From positions 1-35,937 of the IMG/VR virus record IMGVR_UViG_3300046375_000020: DNA of 35,937 nt; one strand, given 5' to 3'. Numbering within the stretch: position 1 is the stretch's first letter; every line of letters begins with the position of its first letter. Made by a program: the position numbers and the translations under genes. This stretch comes from a virus. Below are positions 6,671 through 14,404 of this stretch, piece by piece. The notes beneath the pieces are model-generated. The model made no database searches. It saw only the letters and a program-made list of their open reading frames with translations, and was not told where the DNA came from.

Positions 6671-6913
6671 TCAACTTAACTCTGCTGCAAATCTAATAGC
6701 CATTGCGGCAACATGAATCGCTTCTTTTCTTAATCGTTCTTTGTCCGGCACTTTTTCTCGGCATTCGTCCCAAAGCTCTTCGAGTTCTTCCAGGATCACG
6801 GCATACTCTTCGTAAACAGAATTGAATAGCGGCCAAGCATCCGAGGCTCTTAATGACTCTATTTGAGCATCAGAAGCAGCGCGCTCTAAGTTTTTCATTC
6901 TCGAATTTGTCAT
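6671..6913 (-). CDS. MazG-like helical protein
   Basis: 80 residues. The core WPLFNSVYEEYAVILEELEE then LWDE, and KEAIHVAAMAIRFA, follow the MazG-like pattern: a first helix with ExxE and a second acidic-ended helix, as in all-alpha NTP pyrophosphohydrolases. Small phage members of this kind are often described as MazG-like without tested activity. If active, it would hydrolyse nucleotides such as dNTPs or alarmones. ATG at 6913 and a second ATG six codons in are both possible starts. Confidence 0.55.
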   Translation of the reverse strand: MTNSRMKNLERAASDAQIESLRASDAWPLFNSVYEEYAVILEELEELWDECREKVPDKERLRKEAIHVAAMAIRFAAELS

Positions 6914-7034
6914 TAAATTCTGTTTCAGGAATTGTTTACGTAATTCATCGGTTAATGCCCGTTCACGCCGTAGCGATACACGGCAGATACCTCTCTTTTA
7001 TACGCGACATTTTGCTGAAAATGTTTCGATACCA
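6914..7034. other. AT-rich spacer without a convincing gene
   Basis: Only very short minus-strand frames (15 residues or fewer with a start) are present. The frame leading into the MazG-like gene is open but has no clear start or Shine-Dalgarno. I see no terminator or promoter. Confidence 0.4.
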
Positions 7035-7280
7035 TTACTCATAAGCAGATGGATGAATTTGTTCTGCTGTATGCGCTATTTCAAATCTTTCATTCCAAGG
7101 ATTTACATCTGGATTATGCACTGCACCATTATTTAAAATGATTGCCCAAGACCAATCTTCAGCGCCCATAACATGAAGATGAAATTTAATTTCTCCTTTT
7201 GGTAGTTCTGGATGATTAGTCTCGCGTAGAATCTTCTGAACTTTATCAGCTATCTCTCTTTTTTGTTGTAAGGAAAACAT
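7035..7280 (-). CDS. Hypothetical protein, AT-rich
   Basis: 81 residues with a helical N-terminus (LQQKREIADKVQKILRE) and then a strand-rich part containing IKFHLHVMGAEDWSWAIILN. No family recognised. The sequence is more AT-rich than neighbours, which suggests recent acquisition. It lies in a series of small early genes with short spacers, all on the minus strand. Confidence 0.55.
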   Translation of the reverse strand: MFSLQQKREIADKVQKILRETNHPELPKGEIKFHLHVMGAEDWSWAIILNNGAVHNPDVNPWNERFEIAHTAEQIHPSAYE

Positions 7281-7301
7281 AATATTAACAGGATGTTAAT
7301 T

Positions 7302-7544
7302 CTAATCAGGCGGCGGATCTTGCGCGAGTTGTTGTTCCAGCGCGCGCATGAAAAAGGCGTGCGCTTCGCCGCCTGGCCCGTCGCTGCCTTGGATCGCGAG
7401 CGCCGCGGCGGCGGCCAGGGCGTTTAAGATTTCGAACACACGGTCCCGAGAAATCGGGCCGTGTTTGTAATGGGTGCGCATGAGGATCAAAATGTCGCCA
7501 AACAACGCTTCGACGCATTCGCGCTCTAATGGTTCGGCTTTCAT
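7302..7544 (-). CDS. Hypothetical helical protein
   Basis: 80 residues from ATG 7544; an upstream in-frame start at 7574 is possible. Helical throughout, with alanine-rich ILNALAAAAALAIQ and a C-terminal FFMRALEQQLAQDPPPD. No catalytic residues or known motif. Part of the run of small early genes. Confidence 0.55.
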   Translation of the reverse strand: MKAEPLERECVEALFGDILILMRTHYKHGPISRDRVFEILNALAAAAALAIQGSDGPGGEAHAFFMRALEQQLAQDPPPD

Positions 7545-7592
7545 GTCATTTTTTCTTAATTGCAAAGCTCTCACATTCTATCGTCCTTTCGA

Positions 7593-7883
7593 TTAATCGA
7601 TCGGATTAGAGTAAGGACCGCTCCGGTCTGTGCAATCTTGAGCTTCATCGGCTATAGCATCCAATTGCATGTGCCTGATCAGATCACCCAATAAACGAAG
7701 CTTGCCTTCCGCTGTTGCTTTGCTGACAAGAAGCTTATTAATGAGTTCTAAAGTTTTCTGATTAAGCACCGGTATATCGGGACATTTTGTGATTGTTTCG
7801 CGGGCCTTCGGGTGATCGGCCAAAATAAAGACATGGCCGAAACAATAATAAAAAGCCGAATCAGGTGGAAATTGAATACTCAT
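7593..7883 (-). CDS. Hypothetical protein
   Basis: 96 residues. Begins MSIQFPPDSAFYYCFGHVFI, then a helical part (TLELINKLLVSKATAEGK and LRLLGDLIRHMQ) and an acidic C-terminus with two Cys or Asp-rich turns. No recognised family. ATG at 7883 overlaps the preceding stop by ATGA, so it is co-translated with the HTH protein upstream. Confidence 0.6.
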   Translation of the reverse strand: MSIQFPPDSAFYYCFGHVFILADHPKARETITKCPDIPVLNQKTLELINKLLVSKATAEGKLRLLGDLIRHMQLDAIADEAQDCTDRSGPYSNPID

Positions 7884-8263
7884 ATTTTTATTCCGCGGCC
7901 GTTATAGCCGCAGCCGTTGGGTTTGAGTTCGGCTAGGCGAAGGAGTTTGGTAACCATTTTTGAAACGGCCATTTTTGAAACTCCAAAACGCCGGCTAATG
8001 ACGAGTTCGGTCAATTCCAGGTAACGCGATGAGGGCAGCCCGAGCGCCAGACTGATCTGTTGCCAGTCGCGTTGGTGTTGCCTGGAATGGCTCATGATAT
8101 CATCGATGGCGCAAAGAACCGGAAGCAACCGCTCGCAAGCCAACCGATAATCGCTCGGGTTGAGAATCCGGTGATCGGTTTGGGCATCATCGATCAGGCT
8201 GGCCGGAAACTGAAACTCAACAGCCGGTTCTGGAATCCATTTACGCTCAGGATCAATTGGCAT
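7880..8263 (-). CDS. HTH-containing hypothetical protein
   Basis: 127 residues from ATG 8263; in-frame TTG codons extend it to 8287. The C-terminal third (ISRRFGVSKMAVSKMVTKLL) looks like a helix-turn-helix with a recognition helix, then RLAELKPNG. The middle is helical (CERLLPVLCAIDDIMSHSRQ). This could be a DNA-binding early regulator or replication accessory protein. I do not recognise a family, and the HTH call rests on pattern only. Confidence 0.6.
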   Translation of the reverse strand: MPIDPERKWIPEPAVEFQFPASLIDDAQTDHRILNPSDYRLACERLLPVLCAIDDIMSHSRQHQRDWQQISLALGLPSSRYLELTELVISRRFGVSKMAVSKMVTKLLRLAELKPNGCGYNGRGIKI

Positions 8264-8295
8264 ATTCCACGTGAAATTTAACAACAAACTTTTAA

Positions 8296-8430
8296 CTATG
8301 TCGAAATCTTCCTATAAGCCGATTTGGCGGGTTTTGATTTTTGCCCGCTATCATCTATCGCCGATCGCTTCAGAAAATCCGCTAGGTATTTTTCTGAATT
8401 TTTGCCGGCCATATCTGCAAGTGTGCTCAA
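8296..8430 (-). CDS. Possible 44-residue peptide with TTG start
   Basis: Reads STLADMAGKNSEKYLADFLK, then a basic tail (KPAKSAYRKIST). The frame is the direct continuation of the upstream 57-residue gene past its TGA at 8494-8496. There is no ATG until the seventh codon and the Shine-Dalgarno is weak. A competing 21-residue frame starting at 8497 (MKNDVRKGN) overlaps it and is ATGA-coupled. Uncertain whether either is made. Confidence 0.3.
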   Translation of the reverse strand: MSTLADMAGKNSEKYLADFLKRSAIDDSGQKSKPAKSAYRKIST

Positions 8431-8493
8431 CTTAAGCCCATCTTTCCCTGAACAATTGCCAAAGACTGAGATTTCCTTTTCTAACGTCGTTTT

Positions 8494-8667
8494 TCATTCT
8501 GTGCCCTTGATAATCGTTCGAAACAGGTTGTAGAGCGCCTTGGCCTGAAATCCGAGCTCGGCCGCGTCGGCCATTCCCTGAACTGGGTCGGCTTGTTTCA
8601 TGTCTTCGCGAATCCGCTCGAGATAAAGCCGGGCCCGATCAAAGCGTTTGGCAATTTTAGCGTTCAT
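8494..8667 (-). CDS. 57-residue helical hypothetical protein
   Basis: Begins MNAKIAKRFDRARLYLERIR, then GFQAKALYNLFRTI. Two amphipathic helices, basic first and mixed second. Its ATG overlaps the stop of the previous gene (ATGA at 8664-8667), so it is translationally coupled. Function unknown; it belongs to the small-gene run after the vWA gene. Confidence 0.6.
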   Translation of the reverse strand: MNAKIAKRFDRARLYLERIREDMKQADPVQGMADAAELGFQAKALYNLFRTIIKGTE

Positions 8668-8867
8668 TTGGTCCGGTCCGGCCGGTTACCGCTGAAAACC
8701 GGTCCGTAAAGTTGCCATCGATGCGCCGTGACGGAGTTCCGGCATTCGAGGAAGGTCCAACCGATAAATTTTGCGAGAATCGGCGCCGCTTTGGTGCAAA
8801 GGCCGTTTTCGGTGACAAAGCCGGCTACGAACCGCGGTCCCTGAACCTGATACAGTTCAATTTTCAT
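8664..8867 (-). CDS. Conserved small phage protein
   Basis: 67 residues, MKIELYQVQGPRFVAGFVTE then APILAKFIGWTF and a closing GPVF. The beta-rich pattern with GPRFVAGF and API resembles a widespread phage protein of unknown role usually found in replication blocks. ATG at 8867 overlaps the vWA gene stop by ATGA, which decides the start against a longer frame. Confidence 0.65.
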   Translation of the reverse strand: MKIELYQVQGPRFVAGFVTENGLCTKAAPILAKFIGWTFLECRNSVTAHRWQLYGPVFSGNRPDRTK

Positions 8868-9586
8868 GCGGTCCGATCGGTTAAAAAGCCGGCAAAATTG
8901 CGGTCGCCGATCCGGTAAGCGTTGGAAGCTTTCGAGAGCCGATCCAACAAAAGCTTGATGCCTTCCGGCGATGTATCGAAGCGGCAAATATTCGCTTTCT
9001 GGATCCCGAGCGATAACCCATAGGCCGCTGCGGTATCGCTGGCGCAAATAAACAGAAATTCCCAACGATGCACGCTGCGCCGATAATTGATCATCGCAAA
9101 AACATCTTCCTTGGTGAATTTCTCGGAGCAATTTTCTAAGCCATCGGTGAGAATCGCGACCAAAGCCCCGCGCCGCGGGGTCCGCAACTTATCGAATCGG
9201 CTGGCAACCGATTGAATGATCGAACCGATCCCGTCAAGCAGAGCGGTCGCACCGGAACGCTCGCTTAAGAATTTAGCATCGATTTTCTCAACCTGGCCGA
9301 GCTCGAGGCCGGCATAGACATGATGAACGATACTCGAGAAACAGTTAAACGACAAAAAACCGGGCCCAGCCGCATGCTGCTCGGCAACAAAGGAATTGAA
9401 CCCGTTCGCCGCGGCCTCGAACAATCTGAACATTGAGTGTGAAGAATCCAGGGTGAACCCGAGCTCAAGCGGGCCGGCCGGCATTTGCACAACCGCACCC
9501 CCTACCTGGTCGGCCGGCTTGCCGAACTTGAGGGGTTTCTGGGCGACGATCGTTTTGGAAGGTTCATTCTGTCGATAGATTGGCAT
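8864..9586 (-). CDS. von Willebrand factor A domain protein
   Basis: 240 residues. The metal-ion-dependent adhesion site is visible: DxSxS at 47-51 (LDSSHSMF), Thr-114 (SGATALLDG) and TDG at 147-149 (ILTDGLEN). Strand-helix alternation fits one complete vWA fold. Such domains bind protein ligands through Mg2+; a replication or host-takeover partner is possible but unknown. ATG at 9586 is chosen because it begins MPIYRQNE, a leader shared with the primase-helicase and SSB-like proteins. It is followed by two coupled small genes. Confidence 0.8.
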   Translation of the reverse strand: MPIYRQNEPSKTIVAQKPLKFGKPADQVGGAVVQMPAGPLELGFTLDSSHSMFRLFEAAANGFNSFVAEQHAAGPGFLSFNCFSSIVHHVYAGLELGQVEKIDAKFLSERSGATALLDGIGSIIQSVASRFDKLRTPRRGALVAILTDGLENCSEKFTKEDVFAMINYRRSVHRWEFLFICASDTAAAYGLSLGIQKANICRFDTSPEGIKLLLDRLSKASNAYRIGDRNFAGFLTDRTA

Positions 9587-9588
9587 TT

Positions 9589-9810
9589 TCAATTCTCGTT
9601 TTTGGTTTCGCTTTTGACTTCGGCAGTCAAACGGGCCGCGCAATCGGTTAAGAGTTCGAACGCAGTTTCGTAATTTTTTTCCAGATTCAATCCGATCGCC
9701 GGCGCAAACATGCCCGGGTACTTGCCGGCCAGTTCACAAAGGCCAATCGTTAGGGTGAGCACCTGGCTAGGGGTAACCTGTTCAATCTTTTTCATGGGAT
9801 TTTTTTTCAT
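9589..9810 (-). CDS. Hypothetical small protein
   Basis: 73 residues from ATG 9810 (68 from ATG 9795). Helical middle with TPSQVLTLTIGLCELAGKYP and ETAFELLTDCAARLTAEV. No family recognised. Its frame is open further upstream to 9981, but that part covers repeats and a hairpin and reads poorly, so I treat it as non-coding. It is separated from the vWA start by 2 bp. Confidence 0.55.
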   Translation of the reverse strand: MKKNPMKKIEQVTPSQVLTLTIGLCELAGKYPGMFAPAIGLNLEKNYETAFELLTDCAARLTAEVKSETKNEN

Positions 9811-9977
9811 TAGAAATTGCGGAGGAATTGCGGAGTGTTTGTGTTGGTTTTCCAGAGTACTCCAAGAGAGTCCATCTCTTGATCTCTCTGTGAGAGAGAG
9901 AGACTCTGGAATGGAAACACAAAACACACTTCCTGGAATCGAATCCTGGAATCCTGGAATATAATTTAGCTTTTTAC
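9811..9977. repeat. Repeat-rich spacer: inverted repeat plus TCCTGGAAT iterations
   Basis: TTCCAGAGT (9850-9858) pairs with ACTCTGGAA (9903-9911), and inside the loop CTCTC/GAGAG forms a smaller hairpin followed by a GA-repeat. Immediately after, TCCTGGAAT occurs three times between 9930 and 9961, as near-tandem iterons. This follows the primase-helicase gene. It could be the replication origin, a protein-binding array or an RNA structure; no terminator T-run is visible. Confidence 0.45.
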
Positions 9978-11996
9978 TCATTTGCCCGGTACTTCCCAGG
10001 TTTTGCTTATCCCGTCGAAAACGATCAGGCCGCCTTTGTCGGCCTCCGCGAACAAGTCATAAAACAAGCTTTTGCTCATTCCGGTTTCGTCCATCACCAG
10101 CTTTTTAATTTGGATCTTAGAGAGGAAATCTTTCCCGATCAGTTGGGCAATGATTGAGGGTGCGAATTTGGGCTTTGGCCCGGGCTTGGCCCGGGTGCCA
10201 CCTTTGGCCAATGTGCCGGGGTCCAGGCTATCGTCCCGCACGAAAATCGGCTTTCGCCATTCCACAACGAAGGGCTCAAGCGGTTGATGATTGCGCAGGA
10301 TTGGTTCAATAACGAAACAACCGGTTTTCGCGTGCGGTGTCATCACGAAAACCGAGTCCGGATCCCGGGCGAAAACCCCGCTGCCGGCCATCCGATCGAT
10401 AGCAACTTTCACCGTCGAATCGCCTTTGGCAAAATGATGACCAAAAAAATTGGTGCCGCCGCAGGATTGCAACATTTCCTCGATCTGCCATAGGAGCCGC
10501 TCGACGTCGCCGGCCGCATTTTCGTTCCGGCCGGCTAAGAGTTTGTAAACCGGATCGGTGACCAGATAAGGGCGCTCGAGGCCGGCGCAATAATCGGCCA
10601 ATTGATCAATGAATTCATCCCAGCGATCCGGGTTGGCCAGGTTGATCCCGCGCAAATGCCAAACGCTGAAATTATCCGGAATCGCGATTGCCCGCAAACC
10701 GGCAATTTCTCGCAATCGGGTTTCGAAAAATGCTCTCGGAATTTCCAGGTTCAGATAAATGACGTTGGCCGAGGCCGTTTTCAGGCCCCACCATTCCGAA
10801 CCGGTTGCGACGGCTAGCGCCTGGTCGATCAAGGTCCAGGTTTTATAGCTTTTGGTGCCGCCGCAGAGCTCCCCTTTTTCGCCATGCGCAATGAGCCCGG
10901 AAATGATATCATCCGGGAGCGGCAAAACCTCGCTGCGCAACCGCTCACCGGCAATGATTTCCGGTAAATGCACCTTTGATTGATGAACGTAGGTTGCCCA
11001 ATCTTTCGGACCGATCCCGAGCGCTAAAAGTTCCTGTTTAGCCGTTCCGCAGGGTTTGCCGGCTTCATCGTAGAGGGTGCGTTGGAATCCGGGCGCTCGG
11101 CTGTAGCGGCTCGGATTTTTATTCTGCGGATCGAAATTAGAATTTTTGAAAATTTCCCAGACTTCGATCCGGCGAGAATCAAATTCGCTTCGGTCGGCCG
11201 CATCGAGCCGGACCAGGCCGTGCAAAGATTTGTCGCCGCTAAATGAAATTGCCGTAAACGGTAGCCCAGAGCGCACAAAGGTTTCCCATTGGGTTGCCAG
11301 CGGGATCCGATTCCCGTTTTCGTCAAGGTCGGATTCGACTAGGGCATGTCGGAAGACTGCAACGTCATTATCGCTTTTGCCGCCCGGTTTCATCGGATTG
11401 ATGCGAATGAAAACGCCTCGATTTTCCGGGAAAATTTTGGCTAGCCGGCCGCTTTTATACGCATCCAGCCATTTATCCCGTTTAAGAACTTGGCCGGCTT
11501 TCGGAATCCAATTGCCGGCGCCGTCTTCTTCGGCCTCGGCGATTGATACATATTCGTCAGGCTCAAAGGCCGCGGTTAACAGCCGCGCAAATCCGTCCGG
11601 AATGGGATCGGGTAATGGAATTGACGAACCCACAACATGAAAGCCCGCGGCTGGCCCGGTCGCCGTTGTGGCTGAGCTCGGACCGTTAGCGGCCGAATTT
11701 GCATTGTTTGCGTGCGAATTTGAATCGGGCCCGAGTGGATCCCGGGCGCCGCGAGTATAGCCGCTTTCAATTGCTTTGCGGGCCTCGGGTTCGGACAGTT
11801 GATCTTTGAGCGCCCGATCGAACAATCTCGGCATTGCTTCGTCGATTGTGTAACCGGCATCGCGAAATTGACAGGCCGCCGAGAACAGTTCCTGGTTCCT
11901 GGTTCCCTTGGAAGATCCGCGGGCCAGATATTCAAGCGTCCGTTTTGGCAACGTTCCTTTGGATGCAAACCGATTATTTTGACGATAAGTCGGCAT
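9978..11996 (-). CDS. Primase-helicase (AEP-like domain plus RepA-like ATPase)
   Basis: 672 residues. The N-terminal 15-85 is a small helical domain (RNQELFSAACQFRDAGYTID) as in primase C-terminal helical modules. The region 210-310 has the archaeo-eukaryotic primase pattern: VESDLD (220-225), SGDKSLHGLVRLD (253-265) and RAPGF. The C-terminal half is a RecA-fold helicase of the RepA type with Walker A GGTKSYKT (379-386) and a Walker B-like YLVTDPV (477-483). An HTH-like tail ends the protein. It would unwind and prime phage DNA. The start MPTYRQNNRF shares a leader with two other proteins of this block. Confidence 0.85.
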   Translation of the reverse strand: MPTYRQNNRFASKGTLPKRTLEYLARGSSKGTRNQELFSAACQFRDAGYTIDEAMPRLFDRALKDQLSEPEARKAIESGYTRGARDPLGPDSNSHANNANSAANGPSSATTATGPAAGFHVVGSSIPLPDPIPDGFARLLTAAFEPDEYVSIAEAEEDGAGNWIPKAGQVLKRDKWLDAYKSGRLAKIFPENRGVFIRINPMKPGGKSDNDVAVFRHALVESDLDENGNRIPLATQWETFVRSGLPFTAISFSGDKSLHGLVRLDAADRSEFDSRRIEVWEIFKNSNFDPQNKNPSRYSRAPGFQRTLYDEAGKPCGTAKQELLALGIGPKDWATYVHQSKVHLPEIIAGERLRSEVLPLPDDIISGLIAHGEKGELCGGTKSYKTWTLIDQALAVATGSEWWGLKTASANVIYLNLEIPRAFFETRLREIAGLRAIAIPDNFSVWHLRGINLANPDRWDEFIDQLADYCAGLERPYLVTDPVYKLLAGRNENAAGDVERLLWQIEEMLQSCGGTNFFGHHFAKGDSTVKVAIDRMAGSGVFARDPDSVFVMTPHAKTGCFVIEPILRNHQPLEPFVVEWRKPIFVRDDSLDPGTLAKGGTRAKPGPKPKFAPSIIAQLIGKDFLSKIQIKKLVMDETGMSKSLFYDLFAEADKGGLIVFDGISKTWEVPGK

Positions 11997-12038
11997 GGAA
12001 AAAATCCTTTCAACAAGCAGAAAAGGGGTGTTCCGAAA

Positions 12039-12386
12039 TTATTGGCCAAGGAATTTATCGATTGCTTCGGCAATATTGCCCCAGCGCGCCAGGATATCGG
12101 GTTTGCTCCGGATCCAATCCCGTTTAGCCATCAGCCAGCCTGGCGGGATATCGCGGAACATTTCGCCTTTGTATTGGCCCCAAGGCATGAATGTTAGCCC
12201 GTAATCAGGTTGGGTTGAAGGGATCGGGACGGGAACGATTTGGGAATTGTTATGGAATTCCTCGAGGGTCGCGGCCCGGTTCCGAAGCAATCTGAAAAAG
12301 AGGTTAGCCGCATTATTCCACTCGTTTTCCGGTGCACCGGAATCGAGCGCTAACGCGACAATTTTGAGCTCTTTTTCGGTGAACAT
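12039..12386 (-). CDS. DUF3820-like protein
   Basis: 115 residues. The signature FMPWGQYKGEMFRDIPPGWL matches the (F/M)PFGKYKG pattern of the DUF3820 family, often found beside or fused to DnaQ-type exonucleases in phages. Here a DEDDy exonuclease is two genes upstream, which supports a shared role. The N-terminal half is helical and variable. Biochemical role unknown. Confidence 0.7.
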   Translation of the reverse strand: MFTEKELKIVALALDSGAPENEWNNAANLFFRLLRNRAATLEEFHNNSQIVPVPIPSTQPDYGLTFMPWGQYKGEMFRDIPPGWLMAKRDWIRSKPDILARWGNIAEAIDKFLGQ

Positions 12387-12405
12387 TTCCGTTCGGAAAT
12401 TGAAA

Positions 12406-12852
12406 TCAAAACGGAATATTGTCGGGTTCCGGTTTCTGAGAATGCGGATTCGCCGCGGCTACATTCCCGGGCGCCGGCATCGGTCCGTTGATAGCCGGGT
12501 TAATGTATTCGGTAACAATATTGCGCTTGCGCCCCGAACCCTTCGGAAATTCGTCAATGTCAATTGAAACCTCACCGCGCCGCTGGATGCAATCGTCAGA
12601 TTCAAGACTCATATCGCTTCCGGGCTTGCCTAACACTTCGCCAGTCGCCAAACGAAACTGGTCAATCTTCCAAAACGAATTTTCGACAAAGGTCAGGTTA
12701 TCGTAAACCGTGAAGGTTCCGTTAACCTGCAACGTGAGCTCGATTTTCGGATTACCGGTCGTGCTAGTGCTCTCTTTCGCGTTCCTAACATAGAACGGAT
12801 AAACGCCTTTTGGGAGAAGGTCGGCTGCTTGGTTTTGTTTATAGCTTGGCAT
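12406..12852 (-). CDS. Single-stranded DNA-binding-like protein (DUF669-like)
   Basis: 148 residues. Begins MPSYKQNQAADLLPKGVYPF and then a beta-rich body (NPKIELTLQVNGTFTVYDNL, FWKIDQFRLATG) as in DUF669 phage proteins, regarded as SSB-like. The C-terminus is disordered and Pro-rich and ends EPDNIPF, close to the acidic DDIPF tip that bacterial SSBs use to recruit repair proteins. It sits between exonuclease and primase-helicase. The SSB role is inferred from fold pattern plus tip. Confidence 0.7.
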   Translation of the reverse strand: MPSYKQNQAADLLPKGVYPFYVRNAKESTSTTGNPKIELTLQVNGTFTVYDNLTFVENSFWKIDQFRLATGEVLGKPGSDMSLESDDCIQRRGEVSIDIDEFPKGSGRKRNIVTEYINPAINGPMPAPGNVAAANPHSQKPEPDNIPF

Positions 12853-12887
12853 AATTTACGGATTGTTGTTTTTTAACTTCTCGGATC

Positions 12888-13649
12888 TTAATAAAATTGG
12901 ATGCCGGGTTTAATTGCTTCTACGGGTTCGAGAACCGGCCCGGGAACGCTAGGCCCGCTCGAGGCCTGCGCCGGCAAATCGGGTAGCGGCCTTCTCATGG
13001 CGCCCATCGCTTCGGCAACGCGCCAGGTGATCTCGATATCATTTTCCAGATAGGCCCGAGCTGCTTCCGGTTTATAGCGCAAAATCTCGCCGAAATCGGC
13101 GCCATCAGCCGATTTGGTCCCAACACCAAAAAATTGTGCAAGCTCATCCAAGGAAACCTCGAATTGATTGGAATACTCTGAACCGGTCCACAGCTGCAAA
13201 AGATCGGTGAAAAAGCTGGTTAGATAACGGCCTCGCACAATGCCGTATGGGATTCGGATTCGGTGAAACCAGGCCCGCCGGATCAAAAACGGAAGATCGA
13301 AATTGGCAATATTAAACCCGATCCAATGGCCGCCTTTATCAACCATCATTTCAAAGAAGGTCATGAAATGGTTAATAATATCCGTTTCCTCGCCGGCAAT
13401 GATTTCGACGGGTCCGGTCTCGCCCTTGATACCTAACATCGCGATCCGACTGGTCAGAGCCGATAACGCAGCCCTGCGCATGAACCGGTTAAATTGCTCG
13501 AGCCTGGCCTTCTCGATTTTGGCATTGATCTTATCCTGATCAACCATGTTACCGGTTTTAATCTCTTCGGGATTAAAGGCCGGCATCACGGCTTGCAACT
13601 GATCAGTCGGCAAAGGAACCGTCTCGATATCGAAAACTAGATTTCGCAT
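12888..13649 (-). CDS. 3'-5' exonuclease, DEDDy (PolB-like exonuclease domain)
   Basis: 253 residues. Catalytic motifs are visible: FDIET (Asp-7, Glu-9), GFNIANFDLPFL (Asp-118) and YLEND (Tyr-200, Asp-204), the DEDDy set of RNase H-like proofreading exonucleases. The family of stand-alone PolB-related exonucleases is common in phage replication and recombination blocks. The last 35 residues are Pro-rich and unstructured. It is preceded by a pentamer array (13662-13711) in the short spacer. Confidence 0.85.
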   Translation of the reverse strand: MRNLVFDIETVPLPTDQLQAVMPAFNPEEIKTGNMVDQDKINAKIEKARLEQFNRFMRRAALSALTSRIAMLGIKGETGPVEIIAGEETDIINHFMTFFEMMVDKGGHWIGFNIANFDLPFLIRRAWFHRIRIPYGIVRGRYLTSFFTDLLQLWTGSEYSNQFEVSLDELAQFFGVGTKSADGADFGEILRYKPEAARAYLENDIEITWRVAEAMGAMRRPLPDLPAQASSGPSVPGPVLEPVEAIKPGIQFY

Positions 13650-13661
13650 AAAAATAAATAA

Positions 13662-13711
13662 GCTGTGCTTCGCTATGCTTCGCTAAGCAACGCTAAAGCT
13701 TTGCGTTGCTA
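13662..13711. repeat. Degenerate pentanucleotide array A (AGCNN on minus strand)
   Basis: The plus strand reads as consecutive GCTNN units: GCTGT GCTTC GCTAT GCTTC GCTAA, then slightly decayed copies. It fills nearly the whole spacer between the 159-residue gene and the exonuclease gene. Period is five with three fixed bases. It is not a simple microsatellite because the other two positions vary freely. Confidence 0.75.
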
Positions 13712-14188
13712 TGATTCTATAAGATCCAAATCTTTTGGTTTGCGTTTCTTTTTAAGCATTTCATCAATTTCGGTTGCTCGCCGCATCGCGTTGAGTTTCA
13801 TTGATGCTTCCCGGACCATATTTTCATGGCGCCGCTTTTCCAGTTCCGAGAACCCCTCGAGAGAGGTATTAACTAAAAGGGTTAATTTTCCATCTAAATC
13901 GCGCTCAGCTCTTTCAATAGCTAATTTCACCACCCATTGATTGTCTCGCGGATGCCAAACCTCGAAGGCTCCGGTTTTTGCGAATCCTTCGCCGCTTAAA
14001 TAAATACCATGACTGTATAGAGCATGGCGAATATCACTGATCAAATACCAAAATGTCTGTGAATTACGACTAATCCCTAATAGTTCCTCAAAGATTTCAG
14101 CTTTTAATAAGGTGCCAGGTTCAAGTGGTTTGCTAACTAAATTAGTAATAGCGCGTTCGATTCTGATTTCTTTATTATTTGGTTCCAC
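13709..14188 (-). CDS. Hypothetical protein of the recombination block
   Basis: 159 residues, GTG start at 14188. N-terminal helical part (RIERAITNLVSKPLEPGTLL) then KAEIFEELLGISRNSQTFWY and a central DIRHALYSHGIYLSGEGFAK that looks like a winged-helix module, followed by a long basic helix ending KKKRKPKDLD. A DNA-binding role is likely from charge and pattern. It is flanked on both sides by pentamer arrays; its stop lies at the edge of array A. AT-rich compared with neighbours. Confidence 0.6.
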   Translation of the reverse strand: MEPNNKEIRIERAITNLVSKPLEPGTLLKAEIFEELLGISRNSQTFWYLISDIRHALYSHGIYLSGEGFAKTGAFEVWHPRDNQWVVKLAIERAERDLDGKLTLLVNTSLEGFSELEKRRHENMVREASMKLNAMRRATEIDEMLKKKRKPKDLDLIES

Positions 14189-14211
14189 TTGCTTTAGTTT
14201 GATTGTTTAAA

Positions 14212-14225
14212 AGGTTTGGTTTGCT
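14212..14225. repeat. 14-bp direct repeat AGGTTTGGTTTGCT, copy 1
   Basis: Identical to 15031-15044. Each copy caps the downstream end (minus-strand sense) of a pentamer array just before the next gene. It may be the residue of duplicated leader DNA and supports a common origin of arrays B and C. Confidence 0.7.
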
Positions 14226-14398
14226 TAGGCTCGGCTAAGTTCCGCTAGGCTGTGCTCCGCTTCATTTAAAGCTTGGCCACGCTCAGTTACGCTAGGCTAT
14301 GGAAATTTTCATTCTTCCCCGGTTGTTTGCTGCGCTTTGCTTGGCTATGCTACGCTACGCAATACTGTGCTGTGCTTTGCTGCGCCTCGCCGGGCTAT
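14223..14398. repeat. Degenerate pentanucleotide array B
   Basis: Two blocks, 14223-14300 and 14328-14398, separated by about 27 bp of unrelated sequence. The plus strand repeatedly shows GCT every five bases (TCGGCT, CCGCTAGGCT, GTGCTCCGCT, then GCTGCGCTTTGCTTGGCTATGC broken into pentamers). It occupies the spacer of about 215 bp between the 202- and 159-residue genes. No coding frame of note is present. Confidence 0.75.
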
Positions 14399-14404
14399 GT
14401 AAAT

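Noticed and set aside
8296-8497. Stop-codon recoding in this phage
   Set aside because: TGA and TAG act as normal stops in many ATGA overlaps here; two open continuations are not enough evidence.
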